DNA from: Alphaproteobacteria bacterium | GTDB lineage: Bacteria; Pseudomonadota; Alphaproteobacteria; Caulobacterales; Maricaulaceae | Reading direction: 5' to 3' | Length of the DNA stretch: 64,000 nucleotides | Assembly: GCA_024742735.1 (NCBI GenBank) | Contig: JANSXV010000003.1 | Coordinates: 124,001 to 188,000 of the forward strand | In this document: piece after piece, positions 50,049 to 59,308 of the stretch | Numbering within the stretch: position 1 is the first letter of the stretch | Layout of the letters: every line of letters begins with the position of its first letter | Made by a program: the position numbers and the translations under genes | Notes under the pieces: generated by a model | The model's input: only the letters and a program-made list of their open reading frames with translations | Databases searched by the model: none | Told to the model about the DNA's origin: nothing

Positions 50049-51217
50049 GTTGGCCAATGGTGGCGTTGGGGGAGGTGGCGGAGATCGACCGCTCCGGGAT
50101 CGACCCCGGAAAGATCGAAGACGGAACCGCATATCTCGGCCTCGAACATATTGAGTCAGGCGGCCGGATCATCGGCTCTGAGGCGGTCGGCCCCGGCGAC
50201 CTCAAAAGCATGAAGTTCGCCTTCACTCCCGACCACGTCCTGTTCGGAAAGCTGCGTCCATACCTCGGCAAGATCGCTCTTCCAGAGGAGCCAGGCATAT
50301 GCAGCACGGACATCGTGCCTATTAAGCCCGGTCCGAAACTCGACCGTGCTTTCCTCGCGTATTGTCTTCGTCAGCCGCAGATGGTGGCGAAAGCTGCCGA
50401 GCGGGCCACTGGGGCCAACCTTCCGCGTCTCAGCCCCAAAGAGCTTGAACGCCTCGAAATCCCCCTCCCGCCCCTCGACGAGCAGAAGCGGATCGCGGCG
50501 ATCCTCGACAAGGCGGATGCACTGCGGCGGGCGCGGGAAGCCAAGACCGACATCTATGACGATCTGTCTGTATCAGTTTTCTACGACCTGTTCGGCGACC
50601 CATTCCTGAATGACCGCAATTGGGATGATAGCGTTCAACTCGGCGCGGTTTCTGAGATCGCCTCTGGCATCACCAAAGGCCGAAAGACAAACGGTGCTGA
50701 GTTGGTTGAAACGCCTTACCTTGCGGTCTCCAATGTTCAGGATCGAAGGATCGACCTCTCCGTCGTGAAGACGATCGCCGCAACAGAGACTGAGCGGGCA
50801 AGATTCAAGCTTCGACCTGACGATCTGCTCCTCACTGAAGGGGGTGATCCTGACAAGCTCGGACGGGGCGCTCTATGGGACGGCCAGATTTCTGTCTGTA
50901 TCCATCAGAACCATGTGTTCCGCGTCCGGTTCGACACGGCGAAGGTCGTGCCGGTTTTTGGAATGTGGCTCATTGGGAGCGTGCGAGGCAGGCGGTACTT
51001 TTTGAAGTCGGCAAAGCAGACAACCGGCATCGCATCCATCAACAAGACCCAGCTGCGTGAGTTTCCGATGCTGTGTCCGCCCATTGAGCTTCAACAGACA
51101 TTTGCCGAACGTATCGCGCGGATCGTGCAGGCCAGGAGGCGCGCTGAGGACGCTCTGGTCAAGGCTCAAAGCCTCTTCACCTCCCTTCAACACCGCGCCT
51201 TCGCAGGCGAGCTATGA
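50045..51217 (+). CDS. hsdS: type I restriction-modification system, specificity subunit
   Basis: This 390-residue protein has two target-recognition domains (about 5-150 and 200-350), each followed by a conserved helix (IPLPPLDEQKRIAAILDKAD after the first; LCPPIELQQTFAERIARIV after the second). It sets the DNA sequence recognised by the complex with HsdM and HsdR. The GTG start overlaps the hsdM stop (GTGA). The target cannot be predicted by eye. Confidence 0.94.
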   Translation: MSWPMVALGEVAEIDRSGIDPGKIEDGTAYLGLEHIESGGRIIGSEAVGPGDLKSMKFAFTPDHVLFGKLRPYLGKIALPEEPGICSTDIVPIKPGPKLDRAFLAYCLRQPQMVAKAAERATGANLPRLSPKELERLEIPLPPLDEQKRIAAILDKADALRRAREAKTDIYDDLSVSVFYDLFGDPFLNDRNWDDSVQLGAVSEIASGITKGRKTNGAELVETPYLAVSNVQDRRIDLSVVKTIAATETERARFKLRPDDLLLTEGGDPDKLGRGALWDGQISVCIHQNHVFRVRFDTAKVVPVFGMWLIGSVRGRRYFLKSAKQTTGIASINKTQLREFPMLCPPIELQQTFAERIARIVQARRRAEDALVKAQSLFTSLQHRAFAGEL

Positions 51218-51234
51218 AACCGATCCGCTTGCCA

Positions 51235-51258
51235 ATTGGTAACATATAAGGTACCAAT
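51235..51258. promoter_or_regulatory. operator/promoter of the toxin-antitoxin pair
   Basis: ATTGGTA (51235-51241) and TACCAAT (51252-51258) form an inverted repeat with a 10-bp spacer that contains TATAAG, a good -10 element. It ends at the base before the toxin ATG. This is the usual form of an autoregulated toxin-antitoxin operator. Confidence 0.6.
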
Positions 51259-51648
51259 ATGACGCGAGAGGCTCAGCCGCGATCCATTACGGTCTATGAG
51301 GACGCCGACGGCAATGCGGCGTTCGACACTTGGTTCAACGGACTTGAGGCTCGTGCAGCGGCCCGCGTGACCCGTGCGCTCACCCAGCTTGAACGGGGCG
51401 GCGGCGATCTGAAAGCCCTGGGCGAAGGCGTGGCGGAGCTGCGCATCAACTACGGCCCCGGCTACCGGGTCTATTTCGGGCAGGACGGCGAGACGCTGAT
51501 CATCCTGCTTTGTGGAGGCACAAAGAAGCGTCAGCAGAAGGACATCGAGCACGCCAAGGCGCTTTGGGCCGACTACAAGGCCCGGAAGGCGCAAGCGGCG
51601 GCGGACGCGACACCGAAGACGAAGATCAAGAAGAACAAGAAGAGCTGA
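51259..51648 (+). CDS. RelE/HigB-type toxin (addiction module killer protein family)
   Basis: This 129-residue toxin has the ParE/RelE-fold pattern of the Gp49/HigB-like group: AAFDTWFNGLEARAAARVTR, then VAELRINYGPGYRVYFGQDG and LCGGTKKRQQKDIEHAK. A Lys-rich tail follows (KTKIKKNKKS). Members are usually ribosome-dependent mRNA nucleases. It precedes its antitoxin by 11 bp, the toxin-first order of this family, and is inside the hsd operon. Confidence 0.88.
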   Translation: MTREAQPRSITVYEDADGNAAFDTWFNGLEARAAARVTRALTQLERGGGDLKALGEGVAELRINYGPGYRVYFGQDGETLIILLCGGTKKRQQKDIEHAKALWADYKARKAQAAADATPKTKIKKNKKS

Positions 51649-51659
51649 ACGAGGCGATT

Positions 51660-51974
51660 ATGCCCCTGACCCGAGATTTCAAGGCGACCATCAAGGCGCG
51701 CGCCGACCGTGATGCAGCGTTCCGCGCTGCCCTCTACGCCGAAGCGCTCGACGCGCTGGTGGAGGGCGACACCGTCACGGCGAAAGCCATGCTGCGCGAC
51801 TATGTGAACGCCACCATCGGCTTCGAACGCCTCGAAGCGGTGACCGGCACCTCGCGTAAGAGCCTGATGCGCATGCTGAGCGAAAAGGGCAATCCGACGC
51901 TGGACAAGCTCGGCCCGGTCCTGAAAGCGATCAACGCCGAAACCAAGCTCAAGCCGGAAGTGCAAGTCGCGTAA
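51660..51974 (+). CDS. antitoxin of the HigA/addiction-module antidote family
   Basis: This protein of 104 residues from the ATG at 51660 has an HTH at about 55-95 (FERLEAVTGTSRKSLMRMLS, then GNPTLDKLGPVLKAINAET). It would neutralise the toxin and bind the operator upstream of the pair. Upstream residues in frame overlap the toxin gene and are not part of it. A 119-bp gap follows before hsdR. Confidence 0.88.
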   Translation: MPLTRDFKATIKARADRDAAFRAALYAEALDALVEGDTVTAKAMLRDYVNATIGFERLEAVTGTSRKSLMRMLSEKGNPTLDKLGPVLKAINAETKLKPEVQVA

Positions 51975-52093
51975 GGATTGCGCGAGACGCCAGTATCGGG
52001 ATAGCTTCGCCGTCAACGGGTTACGGGGACGGATTTGCGGATGACACCGCACGAACGGGTTCAGGATCATTCGCGCGCTGGTGGGTTCGTGGC

Positions 52094-55000
52094 ATGAGCC
52101 AGTTCGCCTTCCTCAAAGCCGACTTCCCGGAGGTCTACGCCAACGCCGAGCGCGCTGAGAGGCTGGTGAAGGGTGATCCGCGCGGGGCGTCCTTCTACGC
52201 CCGGCTCGCGCTGGAAACGGCTGTGAAGTGGATATACCGGCACGACGGCGCGCTGGGCGATCCGTATCAGGATACGCTCTCGGCGATGGTCCATCATTCC
52301 AGCTTCCGGGCGGTGGCGGGCGAAGCGCTGGTCGCCAAGGCGCGGGTGGTCATCAAGCGCGGCAATTTCGCGGCCCATGACAGCCGGGCGATCTCCGAGA
52401 CCGACGCGATCTCGGCGGTGCGCGAGCTGTTCCATTTCACTTACTGGCTTCAGCGCACCTATGGCCGCAGCGTCCCGGACGACGGGCTTCAATTCGCGGT
52501 CGATGCGCTGCCCCAACTGGCGGAGGTCAAAGCCTCGACGCTCGGCCAGCTCACCACGCTGGCGAAGAACTATCGCGAACAGTCCGAGAAGCTGAAAGCC
52601 GCCGAAGCGGCGCGTCTGAAGGACGAAGAGGCGCGCGCCAAGCTTGAGGCCGAGCTGGCCGCGCTTCGCGCGCTGGTCGCTGAGCGCAAGGCTGAGAACG
52701 CGACGGTGCCAGACCGGCACGACTACAACGAAGCCGCCACGCGCGACGCGTTGATCGACGTGCTGCTGCGCGAAGCCGGATGGGCGCTGGATCGCCCCGA
52801 AGACATCGAGTTCGAAGTCGACGGCATGCCGAAACGCGAGCCGACCAGCACCGGCAAGGGCCGCATCGACTACGTGCTGTGGGGCGATGACGGCAAGCCG
52901 CTCGGTCTGGTCGAAGCCAAACGCACCAAGCGCGATCCACGCGAGGGCCAGCACCAGGCCAAGCTCTATGCCGACTGTCTGGAAGCCCGCTACGGTCAGC
53001 GTCCGGTGATCTTCTATTCGAACGGCTATGACCACTGGATGTGGGACGACGAAGCCCATCCGCCGCGCGAGGTGCAGGGCTTCTACAAGAAGGACGAGCT
53101 GGCTCTGCTGATCCAGCGCCGCAGTCGGGCGAAGTCGCCCGCGACGCTCGACATCGACGCGGACATCGCAGGCCGCTCCTACCAGATGCGCGCGATCCGG
53201 CGCGTGTGTGAAAGCTTCGAAGTGGAGGGCCGTCGCCGGGCCTTGCTCGTCATGGCGACCGGCACCGGCAAGACGCGCACAACGATTGCGCTGGTGGATT
53301 TGCTGATGCGCGCCAATTGGGTGCGCCGCGTCCTGTTCATTGCCGACCGCCGCGCGCTGGTGAAGCAGGCCTACAACGCGTTCAAGAAGCACCTGCCGAG
53401 CACCACGCTCGCCACGACGAACGCCGGTCACGATCCGGCGGGCGGAAACGATCTCTACAATTCGCGGGTCGTGGTCGCGACCTACCCATCCATGATGAAA
53501 CGGATCGACGCCATTGAAGAAGGCGAGCGCCCCTATGGCGTCGGGCATTTCGATCTGATCGTCGTCGATGAGGCGCACCGGTCGATCTACAAGAAATTCG
53601 GGTCGATCTTCGAGTATTTCGACGGTCATCTGCTCGGCCTGACCGCGACGCCGAAGGACGAGGTCGACCGCGACACCTACAAGACGTTCGAGCTTGAGAA
53701 CGGCGTGCCGACCGACGCCTATCCGCTCGAAGAAGCGGTCGAGGACGGGCACCTTGTCCCGCCGATCCCGTATTCGGTGCCGCTGAAATTCCAGCGCGAG
53801 GGTATCAAGTACGACGACCTCTCCGACGAGGAGAAGGATCAATGGGACGCGCTGGAATGGAATGAAGAGGGCGAGGTCCCCGACGAGGTCGACCCCGACG
53901 CGGTCAACAAATGGCTGTTCAACACTGACACCGTCGACAAGGTGCTCGCGCACCTGATGGAGCATGGCGTCCGGGTCAATGAGGGCGACCGGCTCGGCAA
54001 GACGATCATTTTCGCGAAATCGAACGAGCACGCCTATTTCATCGCCAAGCGTTTCGATGCGAACTACCCGCACCTCAAGGGCAAGTTCGCGCAGGTCATC
54101 ACCTATAAGACCGAGCACGCCCAATCGCTGATCGACAACTTCTCGGACCCCGAGAAGGACCCGCACATCGCGATCTCGGTCGACATGCTCGACACCGGCA
54201 TCGACGTGCCGGAGGTGGTGAACCTCGTCTTCTTCAAGCTGGTCCGGTCCAAGACGAAATTCTGGCAGATGATCGGTCGCGGCACGCGTCTGTGTGAGGA
54301 CTTGTTCGGCCCAGGCCGCAACAAGGATCACTTCGCGATCTTCGACTTCTGCCAGAATTTCGAGTTCTTCAACCAGAACCCGGACCTGCGCGAGCCGAAG
54401 TCCCCCGACACGATCACCAAGCGCCTGTTCGTCAAACGCCTCGACCTGATCGCCAAGCTTTCTCCTGAAACGGCGACGCGGTCCGGCGATGGTGTCGCCG
54501 AGGAGGGTGAGCGGTTTCTTTCCGAAGAAGAGGAAGCCCGCCAGATGCTGAAGACGCAGCTCGCTGACCTCCTGCATTACGAGGTCGCGGCGATGAGCCT
54601 CGACAACTTCATCGTCCGCGCCAAGCGCAAGACCGTCGAACCGTTTCAGGATCGCGAGCGCTGGTCTGATCTCTCGCAGGAAGACCGTCATCAGCTCGCG
54701 GAACATGTCGCCGGACTGCCCTCTGCGCAGAAGCCGGAGCACATCACGGCCAAGCAATTCGACAGCCTGATCCTCAGCGCTCAACTCGCACTGCTCTCCG
54801 GCGAGGCCTCCTTCGCCAAGCTGGCCGACCGCATCCGCCTCATCGCGGGCGAGCTGGCCGAGCGCTCAAACATCCCGACCGTCGCGGCGCGCATCGACCT
54901 GATCGAAGAAATCCAGACCGACACCTTTTGGGAGGGCGTGAACGTCGTCTTGCTTGAAGACGTGCGTTTGAAGCTCCGCGCGTTGGTCCAGCTCATTGAG

Positions 55001-55585
55001 CCGAAGTCGCGCAAGCCGGTCTATACAGATTTCGAGGATGAGATCGGTCCGGCTACTGAAGCGACGTTGACGAACAGCGCGGTGGGCACCGACCTTGTCC
55101 GTTTCCGGGCGAAGACGCGCCGCTTCCTCGAAGATCACCGTGATCACATCGCGGTGCGGAAGCTGCATCGGAACGAACACCTCACGCCCACCGACCTCGA
55201 TGAGCTTGAAAAGATTATGCGGTCCGAAGGCGTGGGCGATGACGACGCGTTCAACCGCGTGCGGTCCGACCTCGGGGGATTGGGCCGGTTCGTGCGCAGC
55301 CTGATCGGCCTGGACCGGGAAGCGGCGAAGGAGGCCTTTTCAACGCTGCTGGCCGGGTCTTCGCTCTCCGCGAGCCAGATCGACTTCATCGAGCTGCTGA
55401 TCGAAGAGCTGACGCGCTCCGGCGTGGTCGAGGCGGGGCGTCTCTATGAGCCGCCGTTTACAGACACCAGCCCCCTCGGCATCGACGGCCTGTTCAAGGA
55501 CGCCGACGCCGAAAAGGTGGTGAGCATACTTGGAGAAATCGAACGCAGGACGCTTCCGAGCGAACCGCAGGAAGCGGCAGTTTGA
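52094..55585 (+). CDS. hsdR: type I restriction-modification system, restriction/translocase subunit (EcoEI-like)
   Basis: This 1163-residue protein has an N-terminal DUF4145 domain (about 1-115), a coiled segment (about 155-205), and a PD-(D/E)xK nuclease with D259, E274 and K276 in GRIDYVLWGD and GLVEAKR. The helicase motor has Walker A MATGTGKT at 387-394, DEAH at 492-495 and later motifs (MIGRGTRLCEDLFG). A C-terminal EcoEI-type domain ends the protein. It cleaves unmodified DNA after ATP-driven translocation. Confidence 0.94.
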   Translation: MSQFAFLKADFPEVYANAERAERLVKGDPRGASFYARLALETAVKWIYRHDGALGDPYQDTLSAMVHHSSFRAVAGEALVAKARVVIKRGNFAAHDSRAISETDAISAVRELFHFTYWLQRTYGRSVPDDGLQFAVDALPQLAEVKASTLGQLTTLAKNYREQSEKLKAAEAARLKDEEARAKLEAELAALRALVAERKAENATVPDRHDYNEAATRDALIDVLLREAGWALDRPEDIEFEVDGMPKREPTSTGKGRIDYVLWGDDGKPLGLVEAKRTKRDPREGQHQAKLYADCLEARYGQRPVIFYSNGYDHWMWDDEAHPPREVQGFYKKDELALLIQRRSRAKSPATLDIDADIAGRSYQMRAIRRVCESFEVEGRRRALLVMATGTGKTRTTIALVDLLMRANWVRRVLFIADRRALVKQAYNAFKKHLPSTTLATTNAGHDPAGGNDLYNSRVVVATYPSMMKRIDAIEEGERPYGVGHFDLIVVDEAHRSIYKKFGSIFEYFDGHLLGLTATPKDEVDRDTYKTFELENGVPTDAYPLEEAVEDGHLVPPIPYSVPLKFQREGIKYDDLSDEEKDQWDALEWNEEGEVPDEVDPDAVNKWLFNTDTVDKVLAHLMEHGVRVNEGDRLGKTIIFAKSNEHAYFIAKRFDANYPHLKGKFAQVITYKTEHAQSLIDNFSDPEKDPHIAISVDMLDTGIDVPEVVNLVFFKLVRSKTKFWQMIGRGTRLCEDLFGPGRNKDHFAIFDFCQNFEFFNQNPDLREPKSPDTITKRLFVKRLDLIAKLSPETATRSGDGVAEEGERFLSEEEEARQMLKTQLADLLHYEVAAMSLDNFIVRAKRKTVEPFQDRERWSDLSQEDRHQLAEHVAGLPSAQKPEHITAKQFDSLILSAQLALLSGEASFAKLADRIRLIAGELAERSNIPTVAARIDLIEEIQTDTFWEGVNVVLLEDVRLKLRALVQLIEPKSRKPVYTDFEDEIGPATEATLTNSAVGTDLVRFRAKTRRFLEDHRDHIAVRKLHRNEHLTPTDLDELEKIMRSEGVGDDDAFNRVRSDLGGLGRFVRSLIGLDREAAKEAFSTLLAGSSLSASQIDFIELLIEELTRSGVVEAGRLYEPPFTDTSPLGIDGLFKDADAEKVVSILGEIERRTLPSEPQEAAV

Positions 55586-55589
55586 GGCC

Positions 55590-56777
55590 TCACCGCCCCC
55601 GGAACGATCCGACAAGCGCGCCGACACCAGAAGCGACCCCACGCACGGTCTCGTCCGTCAGGTGAGCGTAACGCTGCGTCGTCTTCACGTCCTTGTGCCC
55701 AAGCGCTCCCCCAACCGCGTAAAGCGGTGCGCCATTGTTCACGGCGAATGAGGCGAATGAGTGCCGGAGATCGTGAATCCGCACATCATTCAAGTTCGCG
55801 CGGCGACGGATGCGATCCCAAGCGCCCTTGATACAGGGCACCGGCTGCTCCGGCTTCCGGGGTGACGGAAAGACATACCGGACCGAGGGCGTCGGGCACT
55901 CACGCTTCCAACGCCGGAGAAGGTCAGCCGCTTCGGGAGAAAGCTGACGGGCAAAAGCTTTGCGCGTAAGGCGCTCGCCCTTCTGCTGCCCCACCGGGAT
56001 CAGCCACGTAGGCGTCTCGGTCGCCAGACCTTTCAGGTCCCGCCACTCCATCGAGAAGACCTCGCTCTTGCGAGCACCGGTAAGGATAAGGAATTCCACG
56101 ATCCGCGCTGCGGTCTGGTTTTCGTCCGCGTCACAGGCCGCGAGAAGGCGTTCGGTCTCCTCCGCCGAAAGATAACGTTCAATCTGGTTCTCCGGGTACT
56201 TCTTGACCGCACGGCAGGGGTTGGTCTCGCGCCACTCGTTCTGGATCGCGAAAGTGAACATCATCGACAAGAGCGCAAACGAGCGATTGGCGGCTCCGGG
56301 GGTGTCGTGCATCTTGGACATCATGGCCCGGACCTCGGCCACGCTGACGTTGGCCACCTTCTCCTTGGCGAAACGGGGCGCGAGGTGCATGCGCCAGAGG
56401 CGTTCATCCTCGGCGACGCTCCGGGGTTTCTTGTTGGGCTTGGCGTGCTGCTCAAGATACGCGTCCCACAGGTCCGCCATTGTCGGCGCAGTGAGACGCC
56501 CCTTACGCTCCTGAGACGGGTCCTCGCCTTGATCCACCTGAACACGCAGCGCACGGGCACGCTCGCGGGCCTCGGTGACGGTCATCGTGGTCTTGCCGAT
56601 CCGGGTAGAGCGCTGGCGGCCATCCGCCGTGCGGTAGAAGAAGGCGAAGGACTTCGACCCGGCCTTGGTCACGCGGACATGAAGGCCTGAGACCTCGGTG
56701 TCCCATACCTTGTAGTCCTGTCCGGTCGTAGCGAGCGCGCGGACATTGGTGTTGGTGAGTTTCAGCTTGTTGGGCAC
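55590..56777 (-). CDS. tyrosine-type site-specific integrase
   Basis: This protein of 395 residues from a GTG at 56777 has an AGGAGGGG site. It has an arm-binding DUF4102-like N-terminus (about 1-95), a SAM-like core-binding domain (about 100-195) and a catalytic domain with Arg236 (TGARKSE), H335-x-x-R338 (HDLRHS), His361 (LGHKD) and Tyr370. It integrates the island at tRNA-Arg(CCT). It converges on hsdR (stops 4 bp apart). The tRNA's original promoter may now read into it. Confidence 0.93.
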   Translation of the reverse strand: MPNKLKLTNTNVRALATTGQDYKVWDTEVSGLHVRVTKAGSKSFAFFYRTADGRQRSTRIGKTTMTVTEARERARALRVQVDQGEDPSQERKGRLTAPTMADLWDAYLEQHAKPNKKPRSVAEDERLWRMHLAPRFAKEKVANVSVAEVRAMMSKMHDTPGAANRSFALLSMMFTFAIQNEWRETNPCRAVKKYPENQIERYLSAEETERLLAACDADENQTAARIVEFLILTGARKSEVFSMEWRDLKGLATETPTWLIPVGQQKGERLTRKAFARQLSPEAADLLRRWKRECPTPSVRYVFPSPRKPEQPVPCIKGAWDRIRRRANLNDVRIHDLRHSFASFAVNNGAPLYAVGGALGHKDVKTTQRYAHLTDETVRGVASGVGALVGSFRGR

Positions 56778-56826
56778 GTTCCCCTCCTGTTCTTTCGGGC
56801 CTCTGACATGCGTCCCGGAAGCTTCG

Positions 56827-56845
56827 TGGAAGCACCGTGGAAGCA
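56827..56845. promoter_or_regulatory. paired TGGAAGCA sites, right end (candidate integrase arm sites)
   Basis: Two TGGAAGCA units start 11 bp apart, matching 37680-37698 in orientation and spacing. They lie 50 bp upstream of the integrase start, so bound integrase could also repress its own gene. Confidence 0.55.
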
Positions 56846-56967
56846 GTTCGGATCGAAAATTCGCGTATCCGAACGAGATCGAAAGTACCGAGGGGGCCGG
56901 AAAAGCCAATACTGATCAGAGATTTGGCGTATGCGTGCGTAGACGAGAGAACAAGCGCGAAGGAGAA

Positions 56968-57015
56968 ACCCTCAGATTAGGAATCTGATGCTCTATCCTG
57001 CTGAGCTACGGGGAC
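56968..57015 (-). pseudogene. att site, right copy: 5' half of tRNA-Arg(CCT)
   Basis: The exact 48-bp copy of tRNA nucleotides 1-48, ending in the variable loop; the T arm and 3' acceptor strand are missing. Its upstream flank (57016 onward) is probably the original chromosomal leader of the tRNA. If transcribed it would yield a truncated 5' tRNA RNA. Confidence 0.9.
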
Positions 57016-57019
57016 GCGT

Positions 57020-57055
57020 TGGGTGCAAACTAGCGAGGTTCGAGGCCGGTTTGAA
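57020..57055 (-). promoter_or_regulatory. candidate original promoter of tRNA-Arg(CCT)
   Basis: On the minus strand TTCAAA, a 17-bp spacer and TAGTTT lie so that transcription would begin about five bases before the first tRNA base of the right att copy. The match to consensus is partial. It now faces the truncated tRNA and the integrase gene. Confidence 0.35.
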
Positions 57056-57085
57056 GCATTGAGCCGCTCTCGAAGGCGAGTTCGC

Positions 57086-59308
57086 TCACTCGCACATATC
57101 CAGCGCGAACTCACCATAGCGGTTCAGGCCGGAGCCGCCGTTCGAGCCGGCGTCGTAGACATAGCGATACACTGAACCGCCCTGCCCGTCCGGATGCACT
57201 GCGCCGCGCACCCAGGAGCCGAGGATGCCGTCGACGCGCAGAACCGTTTCGCTCCATCCCGCGCCGCACTCATGGACGCTGTAGATCGCGCGGGTTTCCG
57301 TATCGACCAACAGGACGTGCAGCGTCGCGCCGTCGCTGACGAGATCGGCGGCGGCCTGCTGAGAGTCCACCGCGTTGGTGATCACCGGTCCCGTAGCGAT
57401 CTGCGCTGCATCGGTGAGCGTGCCGCTGACGAGGCGGCGTTCCCACAGCGTCCCGTCGGCGAGGCGGTAGGCGATGACCAGCGCGCCGGTCTCATCGAGA
57501 ATTACAAGCGGCAGCACAGCGCCGTAATCATCTTCGCCGGTGACCGCGCCATCGGCGATACGCCTGCGCGGGCCGAGCCCGCGGTCGGGGTCAATCGTGC
57601 GCAGCCAGACCGACCCGCTGGTGTCGGCGTAGGCGACATGGACCACGCCGTCCGCGCCGGAGACGGCCTGGGGCCCGACAGTGATCGCGCCGGTGTCGGG
57701 GTCGAGCGGCGCCATCGGCGACCATGCGCCCTCTGGGGACCGGCGCGTCATGTAAAGCTGATCGCCCAGGAAGATCGCCGTCATTGCGCCGTCAGGGCGC
57801 GCAGCCAGGGTCGCCATCTGCGAGATCGCCTCGACTTCAGCGACCGGCGCGTCGGTGACGGCCCACTGGTCGGGCGCCGAGGGATGATCAGCGGTGTTGA
57901 AGCTGTGCAGCACGACCCGGTCGGTGATCTGGTGCAGGATATGGATCGTCCCGTCGATCAGGCGCGCGTCGACAGCCTCCAGATCGCCGGTGGCGGGCCG
58001 ACCGTCGCCGTCGACCTCGCGCCAGGTGCGCCCGCCATCCTCGGACTTGACCATCATGAAAAGATTGTCGGTCTCGGCCGGCTCCATGATGAAGTAGAGC
58101 GCGCCGGTCTCGCTGAGGAACGGCCCGATCCGGCCGGGCGTCTCCACGAAGGTTCCGCCCAGATGGCCGTCCGGGACACGCAGCGTGATCGCCGGATCCG
58201 CGCCAAGACTGGCGCGAGCGCCGTCGGCGTCCACCATGCGGAACTCGAACACGTCGCCGTCCTCGTTCAGCAGGGCGCCATCGGCGAAACGCCGGATCAC
58301 CAGCGACCAGACGAATTCGCCCACCGCGCCCGGGGCAGTGCTCCAGACCGGCGTGACGTCCCGCGTCGACACCGCGAAGCCATCGGCGTCGCCGGCGAAC
58401 ACGGCCGCAGCCGCCTCGCCATGATCAAACGCCGGGCTCGACACCAGGCTCACCCGCGGCGTGCTCGCCTCCCCGGCCAGCTCGACCCAATGGATGTCCA
58501 CAACGGAGCCAGCGGTGAGATGGAGACCCAGCGCCTCGGCGGGAACGCCCGCGGGATGAGCGACGGAGACCACAGCGACGCCGTCGCCGACGTCCGCCTC
58601 CAGGACCCCGTCTTCGCTCTTTACTTCCACAAGCACGCCCTCGCCCGGAGCGATGGGGGCCTCGGCCTCGCCAAGCACTGTAACGACGCCGGCCTGCACC
58701 AGCTCCAGCCGGATCACGCCTGCCTCGGCGTCGAACACCAGCCGGCCCTCATCAGATGCGCTCTGGTGGCCGAACACCAGCGACGCCGCGCCCTGTTCGG
58801 GCAAATCGAGCTCGACGGCGAAGCTGAACGCCTCCAGCGGCCAGGGCGGAACGAGAAAGGCGTAGGCTGGGTCCGCGCCCGCCTCGACGCGCAGCGCGCT
58901 GGACTCGTCCGGGCCAGCGATCATGGCGCGCGCGGAGCCGTCCGCCCGCCAGTCAGGCGCAGCGCCCCCCGGTTCAGCCCGGCGATAGTCGATCTCCAAC
59001 TCGCGCTTGGGCAGCGGGAAGTCATGAGCCTCGACCGGGGTCCAGGCGCCGCCGTTGCGGCGATACTCCAGGGCGAAGACCTGGTCTGCGCCGCCGCTGC
59101 GGGCGGCCATGCGCAGCCGGAAGGGGGCGTCGGCGTTGATGACAGGACGATCATCCGGCGCCGCGTCGAACGGTGCGTCGAGCGCCGCCGCAGCGTCCGT
59201 CTGGATCCGGAAGGCCGGCTCCTCGTCCGGCGCCGCGCTCGAGACAGGCATGGCGCACGCAGCCAGACTCAATACCGCCGACCCGGCCAGACACATCCCC
59301 CGAACCAT
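57086..59308 (-). CDS. BNR-repeat (sialidase-fold-like) lipoprotein
   Basis: This protein of 740 residues from the ATG at 59308 (AGGGAG upstream) has a lipobox LSLAAC. An N-terminal beta region is followed by a LamG-like segment (about 150-270) and a propeller-like domain with an Asp box (SEDGGRTWREVDGDG, about 440) and several strand repeats. Such proteins bind or cleave glycans, but a catalytic site was not seen. It is divergent from a TonB receptor, hinting at joint substrate capture at the outer membrane. Confidence 0.75.
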   Translation of the reverse strand: MVRGMCLAGSAVLSLAACAMPVSSAAPDEEPAFRIQTDAAAALDAPFDAAPDDRPVINADAPFRLRMAARSGGADQVFALEYRRNGGAWTPVEAHDFPLPKRELEIDYRRAEPGGAAPDWRADGSARAMIAGPDESSALRVEAGADPAYAFLVPPWPLEAFSFAVELDLPEQGAASLVFGHQSASDEGRLVFDAEAGVIRLELVQAGVVTVLGEAEAPIAPGEGVLVEVKSEDGVLEADVGDGVAVVSVAHPAGVPAEALGLHLTAGSVVDIHWVELAGEASTPRVSLVSSPAFDHGEAAAAVFAGDADGFAVSTRDVTPVWSTAPGAVGEFVWSLVIRRFADGALLNEDGDVFEFRMVDADGARASLGADPAITLRVPDGHLGGTFVETPGRIGPFLSETGALYFIMEPAETDNLFMMVKSEDGGRTWREVDGDGRPATGDLEAVDARLIDGTIHILHQITDRVVLHSFNTADHPSAPDQWAVTDAPVAEVEAISQMATLAARPDGAMTAIFLGDQLYMTRRSPEGAWSPMAPLDPDTGAITVGPQAVSGADGVVHVAYADTSGSVWLRTIDPDRGLGPRRRIADGAVTGEDDYGAVLPLVILDETGALVIAYRLADGTLWERRLVSGTLTDAAQIATGPVITNAVDSQQAAADLVSDGATLHVLLVDTETRAIYSVHECGAGWSETVLRVDGILGSWVRGAVHPDGQGGSVYRYVYDAGSNGGSGLNRYGEFALDMCE

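Larger units (their letters stand above)
37545..57015. mobile_element. 19.4-kb integrated genomic island in tRNA-Arg(CCT)
   Basis: A 48-bp exact direct repeat bounds the region (37545-37592 and 56968-57015). A tyrosine integrase lies at the right end, with paired arm-type sites near both ends, and an AlpA-like excisionase and HUH Rep-like gene sit inside. Cargo includes redox and regulatory genes and a type I restriction-modification operon with a toxin-antitoxin pair. No capsid, portal or conjugation genes are visible, so it is more like a satellite or mobilisable island than a prophage or ICE. Confidence 0.9.

Noticed and set aside
52067-54784. A 905-codon minus-strand frame opposite hsdR
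   Set aside because: Shadow of hsdR, whose motifs and length are unambiguous.
56968-57015. A second tRNA-Arg gene
   Set aside because: Only the 5' 48 bases are there; the T arm and 3' acceptor strand are missing, so it is an att copy.
37545-57015. Intact prophage or conjugative element
   Set aside because: No terminase, portal, capsid, tail, relaxosome or type IV secretion genes are visible; only integrase, AlpA-like and Rep-like genes.
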